Assembly (NCBI RefSeq): GCF_025151535.1
Contig: NZ_CP102288.1
Span: 191,501-255,500, forward strand
From: Segatella copri DSM 18205
Lineage (GTDB): Bacteria > Bacteroidota > Bacteroidia > Bacteroidales > Bacteroidaceae
Direction of reading: 5' to 3'
DNA length: 64,000 nucleotides
Below are positions 34,010 to 41,533 of this stretch, in pieces. Made by a program: the position numbers and the translations under genes. Position 1 is the stretch's first letter, and each line of letters starts with the position of its first letter. The notes beneath the pieces were generated by a model. That model was not told where the DNA came from, made no database searches, and saw nothing but the letters and a program-made list of their open reading frames with translations.

Positions 34010-36370
34010 TTAGAACTTCAATGTAAGATGCGTCATCCAGGTGGTATCTGCCATCGGGATGTAGGCTATCTGCTTGAATCGTTTGTCCAATGTATATCCG
34101 TAACCGATAGCATTGCCCCAGGTGAATGCGCTGGCTGCATAGTGGCGGTTGAAGATATTGTTGATGTCCACACCGAAGCTTACCTCCTTGATGCCGAGTG
34201 CCTTGGTTACCTTAGCGCTGTAGTTCAGGCTCAGGTCGCTCTGTGAATAGCATGGCAGCGAGAAGTCGCGGTCTTCTGTGTTGGTAATATACTGGCGACT
34301 TACAAAGTTGGTGTGCCAGGTAGCAGAGAAACCGGCATAGTGGATGTCGATAAATCCGTTCAGGATGGCTGATGGAGAATAAGAGAGGGTTGAGTTGTCG
34401 TAATGTACTACGCCTGGCTTCGTATCATCTTCCCAGTTGCTTACATACTCATCAAAGTCCTTAATCTTGTTCTTGCTCAAAGCGGCATTTCCTTCTACAG
34501 ACAACCATGACAATGGTGCCCAGCCGGCTGTCAGCTCTACGCCCATACGGTAAGAATCCTTGATGTTGGTGGTCAGCGCCTCGCCGATGTCACTCAACTG
34601 TCCGGTCTGAGCCAGCTGGTTGTCATAATCCATATAGTAGAAGTTGGCGCCTGCGTGCCAGTTGTCGCTCTGATACTGATAGCCGAACTCAACATCGAGC
34701 AGCTTCTCCTCTTTAGGGAATGGATAGTTGAAGTTGTCGGTAAAGTTGTTGCGCTCTGGCTCGCGGTTGCCGTAGGCTACAGATGCGTATGCCTTGTGGC
34801 CATCCCTGTTGAAGCTGATACCTGCCTTAGGATTGAAGAAGTTGTACTTCTCGTTGATGTTCAGCTCCTGGTTCTTGTAGCTGCCATCTGCCTGGGCGAT
34901 AAATTTATCGTTGATACCGTCGGTCTTGTATTCTACACGGCGATACTGCAGGTCAGCGAAGGCATTCCAGTAGTCTGCAAAGCGATAGCTTGCCTTGACG
35001 AAAGCGCTGTAGTCATACTTGTGGGCATCAGAATCATAGTACTTATACTTTCCGTTGCTGCCGAAGAACTTCTTCTCGGCATCCTGGTTGGCGATATAAG
35101 TAAGGTATCCCCAGTGGTTGCCGCGGAACTGCTGCAGGTTCAATCCGCCGATAACATCCCAGTGCTCATCCTTGTAGTTGGTATTGTATACCATGCCGTA
35201 GGTATGCTGGGTGAGTCCCTTCTTGCGGATGAAGTCAGACTTCTTAACCTTCTTGCCTTCTGCATCCTTGTAGACGAGTCCGAACTTGGCAAACTTGGCG
35301 TTGTTCTTGAACTCCTTGTAGTAGCCGTAGCCATAGGTATAATGCAGTGAGAGGCTGTGGCTCCAGTGGCTGCTTGGTGTCCAGGTAGCCGAAAGGATGT
35401 TGTGGTTCTGATAGAAGTTATCAGTTGTCTTGTCCCATTTGCTTCCGTCGCGCAGGGTATAAGGAGTGATGGTATAATCGCCCTTGTCGTTGCGAACCAA
35501 ATCACCTGTCAGCACATTAAACTTATCCAGACCTGCCTTATACATATCTTTATAAGTGCGGATGCCATCCTCAAGGAGGGTGAAGTTAGAGTTGTAATCT
35601 CCGCCCAGCACACCGTTCCAAGCCTGACCGGTCTTCTCGAAGTTGCCGATGTTCTTGTAGCTTACCTTGAAGTTATCGCCCAGCCAGGTCAGTCCGCCAT
35701 AGTAAGAACCTGAGCGGCCTGCTGTGCCGTCTACATAACCGTCGGTAGCTGTCTCGTGATAAGCACCGTCAAAAATCAGATGCTTGCCGAGCAGACCTGT
35801 AGAGAAGCTGGCGCCTGTATGATAGGTATTGTAAGAACCGAAAGAACCGGTAACTTCTGCAGTAGGGGTGAGCGAAGGATCAGCTGTAGCCATAGAGATG
35901 CTTCCACCGAAGGCACCGTCGCCATTGGTAGAAGAGCCTACGCCGCGCTGTACCTGGATGCTGCCCAGGAGCGAAGAATAACTGTTCATGTTAGCCCAGA
36001 AAACGGTCTGGTCTTCCGGTGAGTTGAGAGCCACTCCGTCGAGTGTTACATTGATGCGGCTTCCGGCAGCGCCACGAATGCGCATATAGGTAGTACCGGT
36101 GCCGATACCGTTCTCACTCCAGGCGAGAATGCCCGGTGTACGAGAAAGGAGAAATGGCAATTCCTGACCTGAGCAAGAGAATTGTTTGAGTTCTGATTTC
36201 CTGATGTTAGCCACGGCGTATGGAGCTTCCTTTGCGGCACGTACGCCTTTTACAATCACTTCATTCAAATTCTGCACCTTCAAGGTGTCGATTTTTGTCT
36301 GTGCCAGTGCAGCCTGGCTTGCCAAAGAGCAAAACGCTACACTGAGTGCGATCCCGTTGAATCTTTTCAT
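34010..36370 (-). CDS. TonB-dependent outer membrane receptor, probable thiamine uptake
   Basis: A 786-residue receptor with signal peptide (ALSVAFCSLASQAALA). A short TonB-box-like segment (NLNEVIVKGVRA, about 34-45) is followed by a plug (SRTPGILAWSENGIGTGTTY, MRIRGAAGSRINVTLDGVALN) and a 22-strand type barrel ending in MTHLTLKF. Unlike SusC it has no carboxypeptidase-like N-domain and no SusD partner, fitting vitamin or cofactor uptake. The TPP riboswitch upstream and the PnuT gene downstream indicate thiamine or a derivative. Receptors of this kind are known in Bacteroidetes thiamine regulons. Confidence 0.9.
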   Translation of the reverse strand: MKRFNGIALSVAFCSLASQAALAQTKIDTLKVQNLNEVIVKGVRAAKEAPYAVANIRKSELKQFSCSGQELPFLLSRTPGILAWSENGIGTGTTYMRIRGAAGSRINVTLDGVALNSPEDQTVFWANMNSYSSLLGSIQVQRGVGSSTNGDGAFGGSISMATADPSLTPTAEVTGSFGSYNTYHTGASFSTGLLGKHLIFDGAYHETATDGYVDGTAGRSGSYYGGLTWLGDNFKVSYKNIGNFEKTGQAWNGVLGGDYNSNFTLLEDGIRTYKDMYKAGLDKFNVLTGDLVRNDKGDYTITPYTLRDGSKWDKTTDNFYQNHNILSATWTPSSHWSHSLSLHYTYGYGYYKEFKNNAKFAKFGLVYKDAEGKKVKKSDFIRKKGLTQHTYGMVYNTNYKDEHWDVIGGLNLQQFRGNHWGYLTYIANQDAEKKFFGSNGKYKYYDSDAHKYDYSAFVKASYRFADYWNAFADLQYRRVEYKTDGINDKFIAQADGSYKNQELNINEKYNFFNPKAGISFNRDGHKAYASVAYGNREPERNNFTDNFNYPFPKEEKLLDVEFGYQYQSDNWHAGANFYYMDYDNQLAQTGQLSDIGEALTTNIKDSYRMGVELTAGWAPLSWLSVEGNAALSKNKIKDFDEYVSNWEDDTKPGVVHYDNSTLSYSPSAILNGFIDIHYAGFSATWHTNFVSRQYITNTEDRDFSLPCYSQSDLSLNYSAKVTKALGIKEVSFGVDINNIFNRHYAASAFTWGNAIGYGYTLDKRFKQIAYIPMADTTWMTHLTLKF

Positions 36371-36411
36371 TTATTTAAATTAAAAACATCATATAAGGGG
36401 GGAATGTGCCT

Positions 36412-36503
36412 TATTTTCCTACGCCAGCATTACCTGGTTCAGGTCGATGGGTATATTCTCAGCATCCGCTTTTTTCTCTTTTCCGGCGGTAGCACCCCTT
36501 AGT
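36412..36503 (-). promoter_or_regulatory. TPP riboswitch (THI element)
   Basis: Read on the minus strand: GGGGTGC (36498-36492), GCTGAGA (36463-36457), ACCC, then ACCTGAACCAGGTAATGCTGG and CGTAGG ending near 36418. These are the conserved TPP-aptamer blocks in the right order. A 6-bp hairpin (GTTAGC/GCTAAC, 36502-36518) precedes it. There is no terminator after the aptamer, so translational control is more likely. The receptor start lies about 40 bases downstream. Confidence 0.93.
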
Positions 36504-36524
36504 TAGCTCTCTGCTAACCGGGTG

Positions 36525-36532
36525 CAAAGTTA
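36525..36532 (-). promoter_or_regulatory. -7 element for the thiamine uptake operon
   Basis: TAACTTTG on the minus strand just before the riboswitch. Transcription would start about 36518, so the 5' hairpin and aptamer form the leader. Confidence 0.7.
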
Positions 36533-36838
36533 CAAATAAATTTTAATCCCGCAAAATTTACGTAGATTTTTACTATATTTGTGTCCTTTTATCATTCTTT
36601 TTTCTTATATTTGCAGTCGGATTACTGTTATTCGCAGTCTTGACAGTCTGCTTTCTCTTTCTCCTGATGATGAGCAGCTTTATTCTTCCTGGCAATATCT
36701 TTATCGGGCTATCGGTATGTGCAACAAGTCGCTGGATATGATTGATTTACAGTCAGTACGGCTTACCGATACCTCAGCGAAGTCTTGCCTTCAATGGCAA
36801 GTTGGTTCAGAATAAAGGATATGAGTAGGCAGATAGCC

Positions 36839-37003
36839 AAAAACTCTTCACTCTTCACCCGATAGCTCGAATCCCCTTTATATAAAGGTGTTGCGGAGGG
36901 TGAAGAGTTTTTCTTAACTCTTCACCTCTCTTCACCCACTCTTCACCTCTCGAATCCCCTTTATATAAAGGCATTCCCAGCGATTGGGTGAAGAGTGAAG
37001 AGT
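36839..37003. repeat. GAAGAG-type inverted repeats, two adjacent copies
   Basis: Copy 1 (36839-36912) has arms ACTCTTCACCC/GGGTGAAGAGT. Copy 2 (36916-37003) has ACTCTTCACC and GGTGAAGAGTGAAGAG. Both carry an identical 23-base core beginning CTCGAATCCCC and ending TATATAAAGG (36866-36888 and 36949-36971, 83 bases apart). A diverged third copy is at 40201-40295. Confidence 0.75.
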
Positions 37004-37173
37004 AAAATCAATTCGACCTGTACGGTTGAAATTACCCAATACGCCCTTTCAGGGCGTGTGGGGCAAAACTTGCGAAAGTTCTGTCGGTTATTTAAAAACC
37101 TGGCAAACCGCTTTTCATTCGCTGTTTGGACCAGACAGCCCACTGTTCTTCCTATCGCTAGTCTGCTGTTCTA

Positions 37174-37217
37174 GTTTCACTCGTCAGCTGTTCTTGTTTC
37201 ACTCGTCAGCTGTTCCC
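37174..37217 (+). repeat. 22-base tandem repeat, two units
   Basis: GTTTCACTCGTCAGCTGTTC at 37174 and again at 37196, with a partial unit (CTGCTGTTC) just before. No function is apparent. Confidence 0.7.
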
Positions 37218-37293
37218 GATAAATAAAACCATTTTTTTTCTTTTTAAAAATCACTTTTTTCCTTTTTCTACCCTCATTTCAAAATAAAATTTG

Positions 37294-37301
37294 TACTTTT
37301 G
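37294..37301 (+). promoter_or_regulatory. -7 element for the seven-TM AraC regulator gene
   Basis: TACTTTTG, 63 bases before ATG 37365. Confidence 0.55.
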
Positions 37302-37364
37302 CACGCATATTAAGACGATAAAACAGTAATCTTGGCAGATGCCAAATACAAAAATAAGAACGAA

Positions 37365-38516
37365 ATGGATACATTATATTTATTGCAGTTCGCCTGTTTT
37401 CTATTTATGCTCGTCAATATCCTCATCCTGGGTATTACCCGTCTGCACATGAAGTGGATGAACCGGCGATATGAAGTGTCACGATGGCTGATTATCGGAG
37501 CCATGGTAGGATTAGCCATACAATTTCTCATGCAGATGCTTCTGGGCTTCCGGGCTCAAGACGCTGCTGTGGGAGCCGTTTTCAACATTCTGGTCTATCC
37601 CCCTTGCTTTTCGCTCATCTCTATTGGCATTTACAATATCGAGGCAACGCATGCCAACCGCCGGAAGATGAGCATCGTTTGCGCCAGCATTTATGCCGCC
37701 ATATTGGCTGCCTTTTGCATCGGCTTTATCCAGAGCGGAAACTTCCATATCGGCAGCTGGATTTATGTGATGATAGTCCTGTTCGCCTTCAGCGTAGCCT
37801 ATTGCATCTATATGATAATAGTGGAAATCAGAAAGCGCAGAAGGATGCTGGAGGTGATGGCTGGTTATGATATCCTGCCTTATGTGAGATATGCGCGAGC
37901 CAGTGTGTTCATGGTCTTTTTCCCTGCAGTAGCCCTGCCTTTTGCAGTCCTTTCCACCAAATCTCTATATGTAATCGGACCTCTGGGACTGCTTGCTGTC
38001 TTTTTCTTCACGCTCAGTTTCATGGCTTTGGGCTATAATTACGTGCCTACCGAAAAACTCTTGGATAAGGAGGAAGAAGAGGAGGCTGCCATGGAAAGTG
38101 TGGAAGACAATGCCTGTTTAGAACTGCAGGATGAAGAACTTGAAAATAAGAAAGAAACTTTACAATCACAGCATTCAGAAAGACGGCAGAAGATCATCCG
38201 TGAGAAGTTGGATGAATGGTGTGCTACCAAGGGTTATAGGGATACGTCGCTGAATATGATTACCCTGGCACGTTCGTTGAATATCAACAGATACGAGTTG
38301 TCGCGCTACCTCTCATCCTGTCTCAATACCACCTTCCGCCTCTGGCTTGCCGAGGTGCGTTTTGAGGCTGCCAAGAAGATGATGTTGGATAACCCCGACT
38401 TCGGTAATGACATCATTTCTGCCGAGTGCGGCTTCTCTTCCCGTACCCATCTCTACCGTATGTTCAAAGAGAAAGAAGGCTGCTCTCCTACGGCTTGGAG
38501 GGAGAAAAACTGTTAA
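37365..38516 (+). CDS. Seven-TM membrane protein with C-terminal AraC-type HTH
   Basis: About 383 residues from ATG 37365 (the frame opens with a TTG at 37332). The N-terminal half has seven hydrophobic helices: LYLLQFACFLFMLVNILI, WLIIGAMVGLAIQFLM, AVFNILVYPPCFSLISIG, SIVCASIYAAILAAF, IYVMIVLFAFSVAYCIYM, VFMVFFPAVALPFAVL and LLAVFFFTLSFMAL. A Glu-rich linker (about 240-275) leads to the AraC HTH (DTSLNMITLARSLNINRYEL, then FGNDIISAECGFSSRTHLYRMFKEKEGCSP). It is probably a membrane sensor that binds DNA directly. The signal and targets are unknown; no adjacent metabolic gene suggests one. Confidence 0.85.
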   Translation: MDTLYLLQFACFLFMLVNILILGITRLHMKWMNRRYEVSRWLIIGAMVGLAIQFLMQMLLGFRAQDAAVGAVFNILVYPPCFSLISIGIYNIEATHANRRKMSIVCASIYAAILAAFCIGFIQSGNFHIGSWIYVMIVLFAFSVAYCIYMIIVEIRKRRRMLEVMAGYDILPYVRYARASVFMVFFPAVALPFAVLSTKSLYVIGPLGLLAVFFFTLSFMALGYNYVPTEKLLDKEEEEEAAMESVEDNACLELQDEELENKKETLQSQHSERRQKIIREKLDEWCATKGYRDTSLNMITLARSLNINRYELSRYLSSCLNTTFRLWLAEVRFEAAKKMMLDNPDFGNDIISAECGFSSRTHLYRMFKEKEGCSPTAWREKNC

Positions 38517-38528
38517 AAAGTATGTATT

Positions 38529-38565
38529 AGGTGTCTCCTTCCCCCACGAAGGAGACACCTTTTTT
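38529..38565 (+). terminator. Terminator of the AraC regulator gene
   Basis: A 13-bp perfect stem (38529-38541 with 38548-38560), six-base loop, then T run. Confidence 0.85.
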
Positions 38566-38621
38566 GTAGGAATGCGACACCAATGTGGGGGAATGCGACA
38601 CCTTGTTTCAAAGAAAAACAC

Positions 38622-38629
38622 TATCTTTG
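38622..38629 (+). promoter_or_regulatory. -7 element for the small membrane protein
   Basis: TATCTTTG immediately before ATG 38634, so a very short leader is implied. Confidence 0.5.
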
Positions 38630-38633
38630 CACC

Positions 38634-38894
38634 ATGAAAAGTATAATAGAATCATTAGCCAAAGAAGAACAGGCTATCCTGATAGTAGCTTTGTTTCTCC
38701 TCATTTATGTTGGCATCATGATTAATGTCATGGTGAGGGAATACAGGACCTATCTTGATGATCACCCGATGTATCATTTCAGTTTGGATGATTTCATCAG
38801 GAGAGGGCGTTTCTATATCTGCCTCATTCTCGGCGTAGTGTTTATCACGTTCGTGTGTCTGGTAGTCAGCCTGATGGCAATCAGTATTCAGTAA
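38634..38894 (+). CDS. Small two-helix membrane protein, unknown function
   Basis: 86 residues from ATG 38634; the frame extends to 38583 but crosses the promoter. Two hydrophobic helices are clear (AILIVALFLLIYVGIMINVM, 12-31, and FYICLILGVVFITFVCLVVSLMA, about 60-82). A short charged loop (REYRTYLDDHPMYHFSLDDFIRRGR) connects them. No family is recognised. It stands alone between a terminator and the short peptide locus. Confidence 0.6.
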   Translation: MKSIIESLAKEEQAILIVALFLLIYVGIMINVMVREYRTYLDDHPMYHFSLDDFIRRGRFYICLILGVVFITFVCLVVSLMAISIQ

Positions 38895-38922
38895 TTTCTT
38901 GATAAAAAAATAATAACAAAAT

Positions 38923-39087
38923 ATGGTGTGAAATTATATCAAGCCAGTGGTTAGCGTCATGGAAATGGAAACCACTGCCATCCTCGCCGGCTCTGTTATC
39001 CAGAAGGCGGGAGAAGCGGATTACCGCGATGAAAATGTGAAGGATTTCTGGGATAATCCAACAGATAAGAGAATTTGGGCAGACTAG
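38923..39087 (+). pseudogene. Short peptide gene interrupted by an early TGA (or restarted at 38959)
   Basis: Read from ATG 38923, codon 3 is TGA, then NYIKPVVSVMEMETTAILAG and SVIQKAGEADYRDE follow, ending IWAD at a TAG (39085-39087). The pattern Y-I-K-P-x-x-x-V-x-x-x-E then ILAGS resembles the short leaderless peptides common in Bacteroidales genomes (usually starting MKK-Y-x-x-P). The stop suggests a nonsense mutation. Alternatively translation begins at the internal ATG 38959, giving 42 residues. Too little is known to name a function. Confidence 0.4.
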
Positions 39088-39150
39088 CCCAGATTCTCTA
39101 TCGTACCCCCCGACAGGCAGCACATCTGATGCCTGGGGCAAAACAAACAG

Positions 39151-39183
39151 CCCTCGGAGCTATACGCATCGGGGGCTTTTTCA
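39151..39183 (+). terminator. Terminator downstream of the short peptide locus
   Basis: AGCCCTCG pairs with CGGGGGCT (one T.G) across a 12-base loop, then TTTTT. Confidence 0.7.
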
Positions 39184-39279
39184 TAACCGTATAGAATAAA
39201 AATCTGCGTGACCGATTCTTTATCACGCATGACTATAACAATTTAAAAATGAAAAAAAACAAAAAAGTTGCCTAAAAAC

Positions 39280-39310
39280 TTGGAAGTTAAAGATATAAAC
39301 CTTATCTTTG
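39280..39310 (+). promoter_or_regulatory. Promoter of the antitoxin/acetyltransferase pair
   Basis: TTG (39280-39282), 20 bases, TATCTTTG (39303-39310). A 7-bp inverted repeat TGCGTGA/TCACGCA (39205-39229) lies upstream and could be an operator, but this is speculative. Confidence 0.65.
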
Positions 39311-39336
39311 CAAAAATATCAAAAAAAAGAAAAGTT

Positions 39337-39498
39337 ATGGCAACAGCAATAAGAATCATTCCAACTCTTCAAGGTGAAGAAGCTGAAAAATTTTTAGAAA
39401 ATGCAGAATGGACAGAAGCCCATCCTGGAAGTATTAAAGTTGACAAGAAAAAAGTTGAACTCACAAGAAAATTCTTGCGCGAAATGAACTTGCTGTGA
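39337..39498 (+). CDS. Small antitoxin-like protein
   Basis: 53 residues from ATG 39337; the frame reaches back to 39268 but that part contains the promoter. The sequence (MATAIRIIPTLQGEEAEKFL, ending TRKFLREMNLL) is short and charged. It is not a recognised RHH or HTH family by eye. Its stop overlaps the GTG start of the acetyltransferase (GTGA), a typical toxin-antitoxin arrangement in which the antitoxin gene comes first. The assignment as antitoxin rests on this context. A/T-rich codon use differs from neighbouring genes and suggests horizontal gain. Confidence 0.55.
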   Translation: MATAIRIIPTLQGEEAEKFLENAEWTEAHPGSIKVDKKKVELTRKFLREMNLL

Positions 39499-40124
39499 CA
39501 TATGAAGAATTATTAGAGATGTGCGTTCTTACTGTCGTAACACCTCAAAAGCTTGCTTCATGTGAGCCTTTTTGTTGTGACAATCAAGACTTAGACGAAT
39601 TCTTTGCCAATGATTCCGTTATTTATTCCAAGCGTTTACTTGGAAAAACATATTTATTGTGTCTTCGTGACAATCCTAATATTGTTGTGGCTGCATTTAC
39701 CCTATCCAATGATAGCATTAGGATCACCAATAAACTAAATGATGAATCAAAAAAATCATTTCTTGACTTTACAGATCTTCAAGGGAAAAGACTTCGTAGG
39801 TTCCCAGCTGTTCTGATAGGCAGACTTGCTACCAACTAAAAGTTTGCAGGCAAAGGAATCGGAACTGCTGTTATGGACTTGATAAAAAACTGGTTCAGAT
39901 ATAATAACAAAACCGGATGCCGTTTCATTATTGTTGATGCCTATAATAGTGATTCTACCATTCACTATTATCAAAAGAACGGTTTTAAATATCTTGTTGA
40001 AGATGAACGTTTCGAAGCTAAATACATGGAAATAGGTGTTGGCAGATTGCCACTAAATACACGCCTTATGTATTTCGATCTCCTAGGTATGGAAGACATT
40101 GATGATACCGTCTATATATCATAA
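39495..40124 (+). pseudogene. GNAT-family N-acetyltransferase (toxin-like), interrupted by in-frame TAA
   Basis: GTG 39495 opens a frame (MTYEELLEMCVLTVVTPQKL, then QDLDEFFANDS) that stops at TAA 39837-39839 after RLATN. The same frame resumes at once with KFAGKGIGTAVMDLIKNW and continues to 40124 (YYQKNGFKYLVED). The join falls in GNAT motif A, where the acetyl-CoA loop Q/R-x-x-G-x-G is expected; a single change (CAA, AAA or GAA to TAA) explains it. The total length, about 209 codons, is somewhat long for TacT-type toxins. The enzyme would acetylate charged tRNA or another amine if intact; as seen it should be inactive. Confidence 0.7.
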
Positions 40125-40200
40125 AGTTCTCAGACTTCAATAGGAAATTTCGCCGAATCGCCTGTTTTCTTCCCATATTGCGTATAGTGTATTTCTATAT

Positions 40201-40295
40201 GGGTGAAGAGTGGGTGAATAGATAAAGAAAACTCTTCACCTCCCGAAACCCCGATAAACAGAGGGGTTACGGGCGAGAAGGTGAAGAGTGAAGAG
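40201..40295. repeat. GAAGAG-type inverted repeat, third copy
   Basis: ACTCTTCACCT (40231-40241) pairs with AGGTGAAGAGT (40279-40289), with a nested CCGAAACCCC/GGGGTTACGG hairpin. Extra direct GGGTGAAGAG at 40201. Related to 36839-37003 but with a different core. Confidence 0.65.
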
Positions 40296-40326
40296 ATAAA
40301 TCGGGATTGCTTAAATAGACAGAGAA

Positions 40327-41154
40327 TTAAAAATTGTATTTTTCTCCTAGCATTTTATGGATAGTCTGAATGAGAATGTGGAAGGCTGGCTGTGCCATGG
40401 CACCATGACCACATCCGCCCAATTCGTAAAGCTGGGTGTCTGGGCGTCCTATCAGATTCATCATGCGCCACATATATGCATTTTCTTCATAACGGCCAAA
40501 TAGTTCTATGTTGCGATCGCCTGTTATCAACACCAAGGGAGCTGCATCCTTGCGAACATGATAGAGTGGGGCATACTTGTCGATAGTTGGTTGCAGATTA
40601 TCGATGCCGTTCATCTTGCGATAAGCAAAATGGCTAATCATCTGACCGCTGAATGGAATCAGACCGGCAATGTTGTTGGCATCAACTCCATAACGTGAAA
40701 GCCAAGTCTTATCTAATCCTAACATGGTTGTAATATAGCCGCCGGCAGAATGTCCCGAAACAAATATTTTCTTTGCATCTCCACCATATTGACTGATATT
40801 TTGGAATACCCATGCCAATGCAGCTGCACAATCATCTAGGCATTCGTCTATTTTTACCTTGGGAAGTAAACGGTAGTTTACACTTACTACAACAAAGCCT
40901 TGTTTCTTCAGCAGTTCGGGAATCTCTTTTTGTCCACTGGTCAATCCGCCTCCGTGATACCACACTACTACAGGTGAGTTTTTTTTACTCTTGTCATAAC
41001 AGATGTCGAGTTTGCAACGTTCTTTGATATAAGTATCTTTCCCATTCTTATATTGAATGTTGCTTGTTATCACTTCGTCAGAAGAAATGGACTTCTGCGC
41101 ATTCACGTTCAAGACCATGAAAGTCATGAATATCATCCAAAAAACCTTTTTCAT
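40327..41154 (-). CDS. Secreted alpha/beta-hydrolase (esterase)
   Basis: 275 residues with a signal peptide (MIFMTFMVLNVNA, cut before QKSIS). Oxyanion motif HGGG (67-70), nucleophile Ser136 in GHSAGG, acid Asp213 (TGDRNIE) and His250 (GGCGHGAMA) form a complete triad. This is the BD-FAE/hormone-sensitive-lipase-like group, which often removes acyl groups from plant polysaccharides. It is transcribed away from the SusC gene, with a good promoter at 41199-41230. It may belong to the adjacent polysaccharide locus; the substrate is unknown. Confidence 0.85.
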   Translation of the reverse strand: MKKVFWMIFMTFMVLNVNAQKSISSDEVITSNIQYKNGKDTYIKERCKLDICYDKSKKNSPVVVWYHGGGLTSGQKEIPELLKKQGFVVVSVNYRLLPKVKIDECLDDCAAALAWVFQNISQYGGDAKKIFVSGHSAGGYITTMLGLDKTWLSRYGVDANNIAGLIPFSGQMISHFAYRKMNGIDNLQPTIDKYAPLYHVRKDAAPLVLITGDRNIELFGRYEENAYMWRMMNLIGRPDTQLYELGGCGHGAMAQPAFHILIQTIHKMLGEKYNF

Positions 41155-41198
41155 AAGTTGCTTTTGTTTAAATTATCTGGTATTTAAAAAGATATTTG

Positions 41199-41230
41199 CA
41201 AATGTATACATAAATAAAGTAAATAGCAAA
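41199..41230 (-). promoter_or_regulatory. Promoter of the esterase gene
   Basis: On the minus strand TTTG (41230-41227), 20 bases, TACATTTG (41206-41199): a good Bacteroidetes promoter. Confidence 0.7.
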
Positions 41231-41533
41231 TTTTGAAGAAATAATGTGATAATATTAACACAAATTAAACAGGTAGTTTAGAATTCTCCTTAATAATTGT
41301 ATCTTTTACCATTATAAATCTACCACTTATTTTTAGAACTATGAAAAATGTAAAGTCCTGATAATCAAATGCAGTTGTAAAAACAGGTGGTCATTTTCAC
41401 CACTTAATTATTTAATCAACCAACAAATATCAGACATTTTATATACTTTTGCAACTGGAAACCAATCATGGATGGGTTCCCGACTATCAGAAAACAATTT
41501 TAAACATAAATGAGAATAACTAAAGTTTAAATT
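41231..41533. promoter_or_regulatory. Divergent regulatory region before PUL 1
   Basis: No gene in this 300-base A/T-rich region. It contains the likely susC -7 element TACTTTTG (41444-41451), giving a leader of about 75 bases, and an imperfect inverted repeat GGTGG-N7-CACCAC (41386-41403) about 45 bases before it. That position suits an activator site for the PUL regulator; this is inference. Confidence 0.5.

Larger units (their letters stand above)
36533..37293. other. Gene-poor accessory interval
   Basis: No recognisable gene. A 78-codon frame (36579-36815) begins between two TATATTTG-like boxes and has no family resemblance. The interval contains two copies of a GAAGAG-type inverted repeat and a 22-base tandem repeat, both listed separately. 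The 66-codon frame at 37026-37226 runs through the tandem repeat and is doubtful. Confidence 0.55.

Noticed and set aside
36579..36815. A 78-codon frame as a small gene
   Set aside because: It overlaps promoter-like boxes, has no family resemblance, and leads into repeats.
36839..37217. A CRISPR-like array from the repeated units
   Set aside because: The units differ in structure and spacing; there are only two copies of each and no cas genes.
39837..39839. Possible programmed readthrough or recoding at the TAA in the acetyltransferase
   Set aside because: TAA is not the selenocysteine or pyrrolysine codon, and there is no visible structure after it. A nonsense mutation is simpler.
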